41,284 nt of DNA from Bacillota bacterium (GTDB lineage Bacteria > Bacillota > TC1 > UBA5767), in NCBI GenBank assembly GCA_007121025.1, contig SKMO01000007.1, forward strand, positions 1 to 41,284. Reading direction: 5' to 3'. The notes beneath the pieces were generated by a model. It did no database searches, was not told where the DNA came from, and was given only the letters and a program-made list of their open reading frames with translations. Made by a program: the position numbers and the translations under genes. Positions 10,866 to 18,661 of the stretch are shown here, in pieces (positions within the stretch are counted from its first letter, which is position 1; every line of letters begins with the position of its first letter).

Positions 10866-12442
10866 AAAAAATTGTGACCTACGATACCACTCTGCGGGAC
10901 GGCACCCAGGGCGAAGGCGTCAGCCTGTCGGTTCAGGACAAACTGAAGATCGCCCACAAGCTGGACCAGCTGGGGATCGATTACGTGGAAGGGGGCTGGC
11001 CGGGATCCAATCCGAAAGATCTGGAATTTTTCCAGATGATGCAGGATGTGGAGCTGAAGCACGCACGGCTTTCGGCTTTTGGATCCACCCGACGTCCGGG
11101 GGTCGCCCCTGAAGAGGACGCCAATCTCAATGCGTTCATTGCATCGGGAGCCCAGACCATCACGATCTTCGGGAAAACCTGGGACCTGCATGTGACGGAC
11201 GCCCTGAAGGTTCCGCTTGAAGAAAATCTGGCCATGATCCGGGAGTCGGTGGCCTACCTGCTGTCCAAAGGCAAAGAAGTGTTTTACGACGCAGAACATT
11301 TCTTTGACGGCTACAAAGCCAATCCGGCCTACGCGCTGCAGACCCTGCAGGAGGCCCAGAACGCCGGGGCGTCCGTGGTGATTCTGTGTGACACCAACGG
11401 GGGAACCCTTCCCGGGGAAATCACAGAGATCATGGAGGCGGTCAAAGAGGTGATCACCGTGCCCCTGGGCATTCACTGTCACAACGACAGTGAGCTGGCG
11501 GTGGCCAACACACTGGCGGCCGTACAGGCGGGGGCCACTCAGGTTCAGGGGACCACAAACGGACTGGGCGAGCGGTGCGGAAACGCCAACCTGATGAGCG
11601 TCATTCCCAATCTGCAACTGAAGATGGGGTATGACTGCATCGGGGACAACATCCAGCATCTGACGGATGTAGCCCGTTACGTCAGTGAGATTGCCAACCT
11701 GGTCATGCCCAACTCCCAGCCGTTTGTGGGGCAGAGTGCGTTTGCCCATAAAGGGGGCATCCATGTCTCCGCGGTGCTGAAAAACCCGAAAACCTATGAG
11801 CACATGGAACCGGAATCGATTGGAAACAAACGGCGGGTGCTGGTCAGTGAACTGGCCGGTGCGGCCAACCTGAAGTACAAGGTGCAGGAACTGGGGCTGG
11901 ATTTCCCCGATGACAAAAGCGCCCAGCAGAAAATTATCCGTCGGGTCAAGGAGATGGAGCATGCGGGTTACCAGTTTGAAGGGGCGGAAGGCTCGTTTGA
12001 ACTGCTTCTGAAAAAGGAAATGGGCCATTTTGAGCCCGGCTTTGAGCTGGATTCTTTCCGGGTGTCCACCGAGAAACTGGGGCAGAACAAGGTCTACTCG
12101 GAAGCCACGGTGAAGATCCGTGTGGCGGATCAGGTCATGCATACAGCAGCCGAAGGAAAAGGACCGGTCAATGCCCTGGACAACGCCTTGCGTAAAGCCC
12201 TGACCCAGGTGTATCCGGATGTATCACAGATGCACCTGTCCGACTATAAGGTTCGGGTCCTGGATGCCAATGAGGCCACCGGTGCGGCGGTCCGGGTTCT
12301 TCTGGAATCCCAGGATGAAAACGCCTCCTGGGGAACGATTGGGGTGTCGACAGACATCATTGAGGCCTCCTGGCACGCACTGACCGATTCCATCAGCTAC
12401 AAGCTGATGAAAGACAAAGACCGGGACCGGAAGTCCGAATAA
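10862..12442 (+). CDS. cimA: (R)-citramalate synthase
   Basis: LeuA-family enzyme of 526 aa that condenses acetyl-CoA with pyruvate to citramalate, the entry of the threonine-independent isoleucine route. The barrel begins [23 protein letters not shown], and [11 protein letters not shown] follows; TQGEGVS and [10 protein letters not shown] are typical of the CimA branch, where LeuA has EQAPG and EAGFP. The metal motif [16 protein letters not shown] is intact. The C-terminal regulatory domain ends [26 protein letters not shown], so control by isoleucine is plausible (inference). The start overlaps the leuB stop (ATGA) with GGAGGAAG just upstream. LeuCD and LeuB immediately upstream would carry citramalate on to 2-oxobutyrate. 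It is the last gene of the operon. Confidence 0.93.
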   Translation: MKKIVTYDTTLRDGTQGEGVSLSVQDKLKIAHKLDQLGIDYVEGGWPGSNPKDLEFFQMMQDVELKHARLSAFGSTRRPGVAPEEDANLNAFIASGAQTITIFGKTWDLHVTDALKVPLEENLAMIRESVAYLLSKGKEVFYDAEHFFDGYKANPAYALQTLQEAQNAGASVVILCDTNGGTLPGEITEIMEAVKEVITVPLGIHCHNDSELAVANTLAAVQAGATQVQGTTNGLGERCGNANLMSVIPNLQLKMGYDCIGDNIQHLTDVARYVSEIANLVMPNSQPFVGQSAFAHKGGIHVSAVLKNPKTYEHMEPESIGNKRRVLVSELAGAANLKYKVQELGLDFPDDKSAQQKIIRRVKEMEHAGYQFEGAEGSFELLLKKEMGHFEPGFELDSFRVSTEKLGQNKVYSEATVKIRVADQVMHTAAEGKGPVNALDNALRKALTQVYPDVSQMHLSDYKVRVLDANEATGAAVRVLLESQDENASWGTIGVSTDIIEASWHALTDSISYKLMKDKDRDRKSE

Positions 12443-12467
12443 CCCGCAATATAAAGTCATCGTCCAG

Positions 12468-12505
12468 CCGGGTCTCTTTGTTTCCCTGGAAGCAGAGAGG
12501 CCCGG
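12468..12505 (+). other. Bulged hairpin after cimA (possible operon end)
   Basis: CCGGGTCTCT at 12468-12477 can pair with AGAGA-GG-CCCGG at 12494-12505, leaving a two-base bulge. No T tract follows, so it is at best a weak terminator or an mRNA 3'-end stabiliser. The rest of the 253-base gap between cimA and the flavoprotein gene holds only the promoter and hairpin listed separately; I saw no small gene in it. Confidence 0.35.
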
Positions 12506-12559
12506 AGTCGTTTGCAGAGTGAGAATCGGCCTCCGTTCAGCAGGCTCCCGGAGGGATCC

Positions 12560-12588
12560 TTGCATCTGGCCGGGGATTGGGTTAAAAT
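12560..12588 (+). promoter_or_regulatory. Sigma-A-type promoter for the flavoprotein gene
   Basis: TTGCAT at 12560-12565 and TAAAAT at 12583-12588 are separated by exactly 17 bases, close to the vegetative consensus. It would start a transcript with a leader of about 100 nt before the ATG at 12696. This separates the flavoprotein and membrane protein genes from the ilv-leu operon. Confidence 0.6.
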
Positions 12589-12621
12589 ACACTCGGCAGT
12601 TTTTCACCGTCTTCCCAGGAT

Positions 12622-12643
12622 TTACCGGCCGTTTGGCCGGTAA
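12622..12643. other. Perfect inverted repeat in the flavoprotein leader
   Basis: TTACCGGCC at 12622-12630 and GGCCGGTAA at 12635-12643 form a perfect 9-bp stem with a GTTT loop. There is no T tract on either side, so it is not an ordinary intrinsic terminator. It lies between the 12560 promoter and the ATG at 12696, so an operator or a leader hairpin is possible. Confidence 0.5.
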
Positions 12644-12695
12644 GTACAAGTATGGTTAAAAAAATGCCGAAATCTATGTCAAGGAGAGGAAGACG

Positions 12696-13271
12696 ATGAA
12701 AACACTGGTTTTTTATGGTTCTGCCCGGAAAAACGGACACACGAAAAAGATGCTCGACTACTTGCTGGAACAGTTGGGGGACTCCCCGGAAGAGGTGACC
12801 GTCATCGATGCTTACCGGTCCGGAATCGGGCCGTGCATTGATTGCCGGTACTGCTGGAAAAAGCGGGGCTGCTCGGTCAAGGACCCCATGCAGGAGGTGT
12901 ATCCGCTGATCGATGAAGCAGACCGGATCATTCTGGCGGCACCCATGTATTTCTTTTCGATCCCCGGCCCGTTAAAGTCGGTGGTCGATCGCTGCCAGGT
13001 CTATTGGGCCAGCCGGGTCCGCGGTGACCGGCCGGAGGAATACCAGAAGATTGGGGCAGCCCTGTTCGTGGGTGGGGCTCCGGCGTTTGACGATCAGTTT
13101 GATGCCGGGGAGATTCTGGCCAAGCACTGGCTAAACGATCTTCGGGCCCGAAACGTGGGCATGGTGACGTTTCCCGACTCGGATCAGGATTCCATTGCAG
13201 AAAATGCGGAGATCCGGGCACAGCTGGACAAGCTTGCTCTTGAACTGAAAAATGCCCGTCCGGTGGAGTAG
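12696..13271 (+). CDS. Flavodoxin-fold NAD(P)H:FMN reductase / iron-sulfur flavoprotein-like
   Basis: A 191-aa flavodoxin-like protein. The N-terminal FMN phosphate loop is FYGSARKNGHT, and AAPMYFFSIPGPLKSVVDRC is the typical second flavin-contact segment of the NADPH-dependent FMN reductase family. A compact cysteine motif follows the first strand-helix: C47-x2-C50-x2-C53-x5-C59, which fits the C-x2-C-x2-C-x4-7-C pattern of archaeal/clostridial iron-sulfur flavoproteins (Isf) that bind [4Fe-4S]. Electron transfer in the cytosol is likely; the substrate is unknown. AAGGAGAGG precedes the ATG. It has its own promoter and is followed after 27 nt by a membrane protein gene. A second flavoprotein with identical cysteine spacing lies at 30586. 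Confidence 0.82.
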   Translation: MKTLVFYGSARKNGHTKKMLDYLLEQLGDSPEEVTVIDAYRSGIGPCIDCRYCWKKRGCSVKDPMQEVYPLIDEADRIILAAPMYFFSIPGPLKSVVDRCQVYWASRVRGDRPEEYQKIGAALFVGGAPAFDDQFDAGEILAKHWLNDLRARNVGMVTFPDSDQDSIAENAEIRAQLDKLALELKNARPVE

Positions 13272-13298
13272 ACGGATCGGGAGAACGGAAGTGGTGCA

Positions 13299-14069
13299 AT
13301 GAAACTGAAGTTGATCAAGGGGCTGGCCTGGCTCGCCCTGACGGGGCTTCTTGCAGCTTTGTCGCGGTGGGACGCCGGATTTCTGGTGTTCCCGGTCTTT
13401 GGGGAGAATCTGCGGATCAGTCCGGGACTGGCCCTGGTCCCTTTGCTGGGGATTGGATTCGGGCCGCTGGCCGGAACAATGGGCGCATTGGCCGGGGGAT
13501 ACCTGGCGCAGGTTTGGGTTCCGCAGACAGCGTTTGCCGGGGAGTGGACATTCGCAGGGGCGGCACTGACAGCTCTGATCTGTGGCCTTTTGGTGAAACG
13601 AAACTGGATCGGGGCGTTTCTGGCGGGAATGCCTGCCGTCGTCCTGTGGCTGGTATTAAGCCGCGGACTTCCGGCAGCAGTGTTCACCCTGGTGTTTGTG
13701 ACAAACTTGTTGGTGACCACGGTGCTGGCCGGCATTTTTGGAACCGATTTTATGGGGGGGCCCGGACCGCTGTACCGACTGGTCGGTTATCTGCTGGTGG
13801 TTTGGAGTGGATTATCCGGGGGGTTGCTGGCCCTGGCCGGTCTGTCCGCCGGGTACTACACGCTTCCGGAATACATGTGGGACGGGGTGGCCCTCTACCA
13901 GTTTTTGCGGTTTCTGTTTCAGTTCTCCGGACTGGCCCTGATTCCGGTCTGGCTGGGTCGTATGGTGATTCCCCGGTTTTTCCGCAGGGAGGGAGACCGT
14001 TTGTTTCCCGACCGGGACAATCCGGTCACCGGGATTCTGAATGGGCTCCGCAGATCGTTCAAGAAATAA
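13299..14069 (+). CDS. Integral membrane protein, ECF-transporter S-component-like
   Basis: Very hydrophobic 256-aa protein with about six to seven predicted membrane segments. The segment LRISPGLALVPLLGIGFGPLAGTMGALAGGYLAQ resembles the region in ECF-type S components (substrate-binding membrane subunits for vitamins, queuosine precursors and similar) where a proline-containing helix is followed by glycine-rich helices. A charged tail (RFFRREGDRLFPDRDNPV...RRSFKK) ends the protein. No ECF ATPase or T component lies nearby, as is usual for group II S components, which use a shared energising module. The assignment is by look of the sequence only; an unrelated small membrane protein is possible. 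It is apparently co-transcribed with the flavoprotein upstream and closed by the terminator at 14072. Confidence 0.5.
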   Translation: MKLKLIKGLAWLALTGLLAALSRWDAGFLVFPVFGENLRISPGLALVPLLGIGFGPLAGTMGALAGGYLAQVWVPQTAFAGEWTFAGAALTALICGLLVKRNWIGAFLAGMPAVVLWLVLSRGLPAAVFTLVFVTNLLVTTVLAGIFGTDFMGGPGPLYRLVGYLLVVWSGLSGGLLALAGLSAGYYTLPEYMWDGVALYQFLRFLFQFSGLALIPVWLGRMVIPRFFRREGDRLFPDRDNPVTGILNGLRRSFKK

Positions 14070-14071
14070 TC

Positions 14072-14107
14072 ATGTCCAGACCCCTGGAGGGTCTGGATGT
14101 TTTTTTG
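14072..14107 (+). terminator. Intrinsic terminator after the membrane protein gene
   Basis: CCAGACCC at 14076-14083 pairs with GGGTCTGG at 14089-14096 around a 5-nt loop, and the stem can extend by T-A and G-T pairs. It is followed by ATGTTTTTTTG, a good T tract. It closes the 12560 transcription unit. Confidence 0.88.
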
Positions 14108-14157
14108 CTCTTCGGCAGGAGATTTTGTCTTGCTGTCGAAAACAATAAAAGAGCAAG

Positions 14158-14173
14158 GTGAAAACGATTTCAC
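14158..14173. promoter_or_regulatory. LacI-type operator upstream of LacI regulator 1
   Basis: GTGAAAACGATTTCAC is a near-perfect palindrome around a central CG, the hallmark of LacI/GalR-family operators. It ends 21 bases before the ATG at 14195, which suggests autoregulation. Related sites lie at 18662, 20624, 24440 and 25721. Confidence 0.7.
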
Positions 14174-14194
14174 TTCAGGAAATGAGGAACGCGC

Positions 14195-15244
14195 ATGCCA
14201 AAACAGAAACGCTCTGTGACCATCACAGAAGTGGCAAACCGGGCGGGGGTGTCCATCTCCACGGTGTCCCGGGTGCTGAACAAGCCCCATATTGTCCGGG
14301 CGGACACCCGGGAGCGGGTGCAGGAAGCCATCGAAGAGATGAATTTTATTCCGGATCCCATGGCCCGCGGTCTGGGTTCCCGGAATATCCGGACGGTTGC
14401 TGTGGTGGTGCCAAACATCATCAATTCCAGCATGGCGGAGATTGTTCGCGGGGCGACTGAAACGCTTCGGGAACATCATGCGGACACGCTCCTGTTCAAT
14501 TCAAATGAAGACCCTGAAGTGGAACTTCGGCACTACCAGTATCTGACCGAGAACATGATTCATGGCGTCATTTTCATCACACACTGTGGTGCGGACGTCG
14601 ATTTTGGACGGATCGCCGGTTCCATGCCGGTGGTGCTGGTGGACCGGGAGGAAACCCATCCACGGGTGGACACATTTATTGTTGACGATCAACAGGCGGT
14701 GGACATACAGTATCAGTACCTCAAAGGCCTTGGGCATGAGCACATCGGCATGGTGGCCGGAAACCGGATGACCATGGGGGCCCAGCGAAGGGTCCGCCAT
14801 TTTCGCCGGGTTCTGGAAGAAGATGGCCGGGTTCTGGAAGAAGGCCGGATGATCGCTTACTGCCCCTGGACCATGGAAGGGGGCCGGGATGGCTTTCTGG
14901 AACTGATTGACAAGATGCCCGAAGTCACTGCGGTGATCTGCAACAATGATATTCTGGGTCTGGGAGCGCAGGGTGCGGCCTATGAACACCGAATCCGCAT
15001 ACCCGAGGACATTTCGGTGATCGGTGCAGACAACTGCACGGAAAGCGCATACCTGGCGCCGTCTTTGACCACGCTGAATTACCCCAGTTATGAGATCGGC
15101 CGGCGCTCGGCAAACGCGGTGATTGAGCGGTTTGGCGACATGAACCGGGCTGGTGGGATGGTCAAACTCCCGGTGCAGCTGATGGAACGAAAGTCCTGTG
15201 GTCCCCCCAGAAAAGGGCCGCTGACTGCAAATATAAGCAGATGA
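14195..15244 (+). CDS. LacI/GalR-family transcriptional regulator 1
   Basis: A 349-aa repressor-type protein. The N-terminal helix-turn-helix reads VTITEVANRAGVSISTVSRVLNKP, followed by the hinge helix region DPMARGLGSRN. The remaining ~280 residues form a periplasmic-binding-protein-like effector domain (VAVVVPNIINSSMAEIVRGA, then NEDPEVELRHYQYL, HGVIFIT, DFGRIAGSMPVVLVDREE, and VICNNDILGLGAQGAA). The effector is unknown. It is strikingly similar along its length to the LacI regulator at 18709, with shared blocks such as DFGRIAG-MPVVLVDREE and VDTFIVDD, so the two are recent paralogues. A LacI-type operator sits just upstream. A strong bidirectional terminator follows. It opens the catabolic region. 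Confidence 0.93.
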   Translation: MPKQKRSVTITEVANRAGVSISTVSRVLNKPHIVRADTRERVQEAIEEMNFIPDPMARGLGSRNIRTVAVVVPNIINSSMAEIVRGATETLREHHADTLLFNSNEDPEVELRHYQYLTENMIHGVIFITHCGADVDFGRIAGSMPVVLVDREETHPRVDTFIVDDQQAVDIQYQYLKGLGHEHIGMVAGNRMTMGAQRRVRHFRRVLEEDGRVLEEGRMIAYCPWTMEGGRDGFLELIDKMPEVTAVICNNDILGLGAQGAAYEHRIRIPEDISVIGADNCTESAYLAPSLTTLNYPSYEIGRRSANAVIERFGDMNRAGGMVKLPVQLMERKSCGPPRKGPLTANISR

Positions 15245-15249
15245 ACGAC

Positions 15250-15294
15250 AAAGGCAGGCGCCAATGAACATACTGTTCATTGGCGCCTGCCTTT
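15250..15294. terminator. Bidirectional terminator between LacI 1 and the URO-D-like gene
   Basis: A perfect 21-bp inverted repeat (15250-15270 and 15274-15294) has a three-base loop; the arms begin AAAGGCAGGCGCC. TTTTCC follows on the plus strand and the A-rich arm gives a short T tract on the minus strand. It lies between convergent genes and fits both. Confidence 0.9.
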
Positions 15295-15378
15295 TCCATG
15301 GCTTGCTTCTGCCGGGAATTCTTGAATCCCGGCAGGGGGTGTTGTTCTGATTCTTATCACAGAGACCGGTCATTCTCC

Positions 15379-16629
15379 CTAAGTCCATAGATCCGCCAGT
15401 TCTTCGCGGACAATCTGTACGGCCCTTGCCGGCTTTTCCGGATGGCCGCCCAAATCATAGACATCCCGAAAAGAAAATTCCAGCCGACAGCCTTTTGCAC
15501 GATGGATGGTTTCCCGGATGTGCTTCCGGAACCCATCTTCGTCCAGATGACCGCCCAGGCCCACGAACAGGGGGCTGGGCTTGCGGTGGTAGATCACAGA
15601 GCTTCCCCGAAGACGCTCGCCCATAAAGGCCTCATCACACCAGGGAGAGATGGACACTTTCCGAAGCCCGGGAAGCCGGCTGACGCAACGGTCCCAGATC
15701 AGATGAACCGGCTCACAGCAACCGTAGTTCAGGCGCCCGAACGGTTCCGCCAGACGGCGGTAGTGGGGGAAAAAGAAGGTTTCATACATGGCCGGGGACA
15801 CGGTGACGGTTTCCTGGGAATCCATGTAGAACCACATATCCTGAAGACCTGTCGGGGTCCCGGGTTTTCCCTGGGGCAGTTCATCCGTAAATCCAAATGT
15901 TCCTTGATTAACAAAGAAGTCATCGTTGTTGGGAATCAGCAGTCCATTTTTCTCCAGCCACTGGTAATACCGGAGATACTCATCGGTGATCCGGCCCATC
16001 AGGCGGGAAAACGGTTCAGGATGATCCATCAGGGCAAACAGCATGGCTTCCATCCCCATGAGCATCACGACATTCTGTGTCAGCGAGGCCCCCAGATATC
16101 CGGTCTTCAGCCGAACGGGCAAAATGTCTCCCAGGACATCTTGTACCATGTCGATTTTTTGGTCAATGGCCCTCCGGTCCACAGACCACTGACTGGGGGC
16201 AAGAGTCTCCACATCGCGTTCCAGGTTCCGGATCAGCGGAAGAAAATGCTGTCCCAGACCTTCTTGTCCGTTTTCATCTGCGTGAATAATCTGTGGCGGC
16301 ATGTTGAAAAGTTGGAAATCGATATGCCAGGTCAGATCAAAGGTGCCCGGCACGACCCGGTCATCCTGAATCATCTCGTGATTCAGCATGGCCCGGCGAA
16401 GGGTTTTTTCCATCCAGCGGCCTTCCTCGGAGATACAGGCCAGGGGTGGGAGAAGCTGTTCTTCGCAGCTTCTTGTTTCGAAATGGATCATGGGTTGATT
16501 GCTTTTCAGATCGTTATGCAAAGTCCAGGCTGTCCGTCGTTCTTCCATTACAGGAAGGGCGCTGTATGCCCGTTGCTGTTGGGCCAATTCTCTCAGAAAT
16601 TTGCGCTCTTTTTCAGGGATTGCTGCCAT
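15379..16629 (-). CDS. URO-D/MtaA-family methyltransferase (putative substrate:corrinoid methyltransferase)
   Basis: A 416-aa protein of the uroporphyrinogen-decarboxylase-like fold. The family includes methylcobamide methyltransferases MtaA/MtbA, CmuA and the MtvB-type O-demethylase methyltransferases. Supporting features are the C-terminal barrel layout, LNYGCCEPVHLIWD (C304, C305, E306) where related enzymes place zinc/thiol ligands, VSISPWCDEAFMGERL, and FVGLGGHLDEDGFRKHIRETIHRAKGCRLEFS. True HemE function is unlikely: there is no haem context, and the N-terminal 100 residues are unlike HemE. With the corrinoid protein at 17890 and the MeTr-like enzyme at 19768 it would be the component that takes a methyl group from the substrate (inference). 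The ATG at 16629 has AGGAAAGGTGG upstream; a TTG at 16668 is also open but has no clear site. It is divergent from the AraC regulator. Confidence 0.75.
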   Translation of the reverse strand: MAAIPEKERKFLRELAQQQRAYSALPVMEERRTAWTLHNDLKSNQPMIHFETRSCEEQLLPPLACISEEGRWMEKTLRRAMLNHEMIQDDRVVPGTFDLTWHIDFQLFNMPPQIIHADENGQEGLGQHFLPLIRNLERDVETLAPSQWSVDRRAIDQKIDMVQDVLGDILPVRLKTGYLGASLTQNVVMLMGMEAMLFALMDHPEPFSRLMGRITDEYLRYYQWLEKNGLLIPNNDDFFVNQGTFGFTDELPQGKPGTPTGLQDMWFYMDSQETVTVSPAMYETFFFPHYRRLAEPFGRLNYGCCEPVHLIWDRCVSRLPGLRKVSISPWCDEAFMGERLRGSSVIYHRKPSPLFVGLGGHLDEDGFRKHIRETIHRAKGCRLEFSFRDVYDLGGHPEKPARAVQIVREELADLWT

Positions 16630-16679
16630 TGATCGTTCCACCTTTCCTGACGCACGGTCTTTTTTCAATATATTGCGAT

Positions 16680-16724
16680 TATACGCTATATAAAATCCTT
16701 TAAAAATAGATTATTATGCGTATA
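16680..16724. promoter_or_regulatory. AT-rich divergent control region with inverted TATACGC sites
   Basis: The gap between the URO-D-like gene (minus) and the AraC gene (plus) is sharply AT-rich against its GC-rich surroundings. TATACGC at 16680-16686 is repeated in inverted orientation as GCGTATA at 16718-16724, 38 bases apart centre to centre. This is a plausible pair of half-sites for the adjacent AraC regulator and contains candidate -10 elements for both directions. Individual -35/-10 boxes are not clear enough to assign. Confidence 0.45.
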
Positions 16725-16796
16725 TACTATGATTTATTGCTATTTAACTGGTCGCGGCTGATGGCGTCCACTGTTTGAGAAGCGGAGGCGTTACGT

Positions 16797-17738
16797 ATGG
16801 AGGCAACGCGTTTTCAGGACAAGCACGGTCATTCCTTTTACATTCCCCGTGATGTGATTCAGCAGGAGCAGTCCAATCCTTTTCTGAAGAATCTGGTGGT
16901 GACCAAGCTGGGCTTCTATGAGCGGGCAGCCCAGCACGGCATCTTCCGGCCCGCCTGTTCAGAGCATATCCTCATCCTGTGCATGGCAGGCAGGGGAGAA
17001 GCCCAGTGGGCCGGGCAAACACTTCCCGTGACATCCGGCGATCTGGTTGTTTTGGCGCCTGGCGCTCCCCACCGCTACCAGGCGGATCCGCAGGATCCGT
17101 GGACCATCCACTGGGCCCATCTGGTGGGGGAAGGCCTTGCGGAACTGTTGCATCTGGCGGGCATCGGTCCCCGGCGTTTCGTCGTGCCGCTGAAAGATCC
17201 CGGCGAAGGGGTACAATTCATGGAGTCGGCCTTGCAAACCCTGCGGGCTGGTTACAGTACGCCGCAACTGCTGTATGCCTCAGCGTTGCTGCAATCCTTT
17301 CTAAGTTCCATCTCCGGAGGAATCCTTCGTCCCGGTTTTCCGGGGACCACCCCGTCCTCTGCCTCCGGACCGGTGGAAGTCGTCCTGACGCATATGCTGG
17401 AACAGGTGGACGCTTCGTTGACCCTGGACGATTTTGCCGGAGAGGCGGCCATGTCCCGCTACCACTTTTCCCGGGTTTTCAGAGAGCAGACCGGTTACAG
17501 TCCCATGGCCTACTTCACCCGTCTGAAAATCACCAGAGCCTGTGACCTGCTGGACACAAGCAGCCTGACCATTCGTGACATCAGCGAGCAGTTGTCGTTT
17601 GACAATCCCCGATATTTTTCTCAGGTGTTCCGTCGGATCACCGGGATGTCACCCCGGCAGTATCGAAGCCTGAAGCTCCCATTGGACTCATGGGCACCGG
17701 ATGTTCGAGACAACTCCTGCAGAAGGCTGACGTACTGA
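16797..17738 (+). CDS. AraC-family transcriptional regulator (cupin sensor)
   Basis: A 313-aa AraC/XylS-type regulator. The N-terminal ~170 residues form a cupin-like ligand-binding half (ILILCMAGRGEAQWAGQTLPVTSGDLVVLAPGAPHRY). The C-terminal ~100 residues hold two helix-turn-helix motifs: LTLDDFAGEAAMSRYHFSRVFREQTGYSPMAYF, then LTIRDISEQLSFDNPRYFSQVFRRITGMSPRQYR. It is transcribed away from the URO-D-like methyltransferase gene, which it probably activates in response to the substrate (inference). AGCGGAGGCG precedes the ATG. It is the only AraC protein in the window and adds a second layer to the LacI control seen around it. Confidence 0.92.
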   Translation: MEATRFQDKHGHSFYIPRDVIQQEQSNPFLKNLVVTKLGFYERAAQHGIFRPACSEHILILCMAGRGEAQWAGQTLPVTSGDLVVLAPGAPHRYQADPQDPWTIHWAHLVGEGLAELLHLAGIGPRRFVVPLKDPGEGVQFMESALQTLRAGYSTPQLLYASALLQSFLSSISGGILRPGFPGTTPSSASGPVEVVLTHMLEQVDASLTLDDFAGEAAMSRYHFSRVFREQTGYSPMAYFTRLKITRACDLLDTSSLTIRDISEQLSFDNPRYFSQVFRRITGMSPRQYRSLKLPLDSWAPDVRDNSCRRLTY

Positions 17739-17830
17739 ACGCCCGGGTGCTTATGCGACACAGGAGCCTTCCGACAAAGCCGTATCGTGTCGAGGGCCCT
17801 TTGACACCGGAAGCACTTTCGCTGCGTCCG

Positions 17831-17859
17831 TTGCCCGCCGGGAGTGGAGGTGTTAAAAT
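17831..17859 (+). promoter_or_regulatory. Sigma-A-type promoter for the corrinoid protein gene
   Basis: TTGCCC at 17831-17836 and TAAAAT at 17854-17859 are spaced by 17 bases. The start point would fall near 17866, which leaves a leader of only about 25 nt before the ATG at 17890. Confidence 0.5.
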
Positions 17860-17889
17860 GAACAGAGTGTTGAAAATGGAGGGATGAAT

Positions 17890-18525
17890 ATGGCGGATTA
17901 CACAGCATTGCAGGAAGCGCTGATCGAAGGTGATGAAGACGGTCTGTTGGAGGAAGTGGACACTCTGCTTGATCAGGGGGTTGCACCGGTGGAGATCATT
18001 GCCCAGGGCATGATGGGCGCCATGGAAGTGGTCGGGGCGCGGTTCAGCACCGGAGAAATGTTTGTTCCCGAAGTGCTGATGTGCGCCAATGCCATGAATT
18101 TGGCCGTGGACCGGCTCCATCCGCTTCTTGAAGGCGTCCCGGTGTCACGTAAAGGCAAAGTGGTCATCGGAACGGTCAAAGGGGATCTCCATGACATCGG
18201 CAAGAATCTGGTGGCCATGTTTATGGATGTCAGTGGTTACGAAGTGGTCGATCTGGGAACCGATGTGTCCCCGGACGCGTTCTTGCAGGGAATTCAGGAA
18301 GGGGCCCAGATTGTGGCCATGAGTGCCCTGTTGACCACCACCATGCCGGTGATGGGGCAGGTTGTCCGGACCCTGGAAGAACAAGGACTGCGGGATCGGG
18401 TGAAGGTGATCGTCGGAGGGGCTCCGCTCTCACAGGGGTTTGCCGATGAGATCCGTGCGGACGGGTATTCGAAAGATGCTGCCGGAGCCGTCCGCCTCTG
18501 TGCGGAGTTGCTGGCGGGAGCTTAA
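17890..18525 (+). CDS. Corrinoid (cobalamin-binding) methyl-carrier protein
   Basis: A 211-aa two-domain corrinoid protein of the MtaC/MtbC/MtvC type. Residues 1-85 are the helical cap (ALQEALIEGDEDGLLEEVDTLLDQGVAPVEIIAQGMMGAMEVVG, then FVPEVLMCANAMN). The Rossmann B12 domain follows, with the base-off signature GDLHDIGKN (lower-axial histidine H101), then SALLTTTMPVM, and VIVGGAPLS. It carries the methyl group on cobalt between the substrate methyltransferase and the pterin methyltransferase. The start at ATG 17890 leaves GGAGGG at 17878-17883 as its ribosome binding site; the in-frame ATG 17884 directly abuts that site. It has its own promoter and is followed by a terminator-like hairpin. 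No corrinoid reductive-activation protein (RamA/MtvE type) is encoded in the window. Confidence 0.95.
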   Translation: MADYTALQEALIEGDEDGLLEEVDTLLDQGVAPVEIIAQGMMGAMEVVGARFSTGEMFVPEVLMCANAMNLAVDRLHPLLEGVPVSRKGKVVIGTVKGDLHDIGKNLVAMFMDVSGYEVVDLGTDVSPDAFLQGIQEGAQIVAMSALLTTTMPVMGQVVRTLEEQGLRDRVKVIVGGAPLSQGFADEIRADGYSKDAAGAVRLCAELLAGA

Positions 18526-18542
18526 GGACCCAATGAAAGCAG

Positions 18543-18616
18543 AAAACCGACGGTGCAGAATCGTGTGATGACCGGGGGGGGGCACATGACCCTTCGGTTT
18601 TTGCATTTTTTTTTGA
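18543..18616 (+). terminator. Probable terminator after the corrinoid protein gene
   Basis: AAAACCGA at 18543-18550 pairs with TCGGTTTT at 18594-18601 around a long loop that contains a run of eight G. It is followed by TTGCATTTTTTTTTG, a strong T tract. The long loop lowers confidence in the exact structure. Confidence 0.6.
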
Positions 18617-18661
18617 ATTAGGCAGGAGATGTTTGATGGGCAGCGAAACATTAGGTGCAAA

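Noticed and set aside
13367-14161. 264-codon plus-strand frame overlapping the membrane protein gene
   Set aside because: It lies in another frame of the hydrophobic protein gene, runs through the terminator at 14072 and has no motif or ribosome binding site.
15379-16629. Haem-pathway uroporphyrinogen decarboxylase (HemE)
   Set aside because: The protein is longer than HemE, lacks its typical N-terminal arginine region and stands next to corrinoid methyl-transfer genes. No other haem gene is present.
15442-16632. 396-codon plus-strand open frame opposite the URO-D-like gene
   Set aside because: The minus-strand protein has recognisable family motifs, a ribosome binding site and a matching terminator. 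The plus-strand product has none and is a shadow frame.
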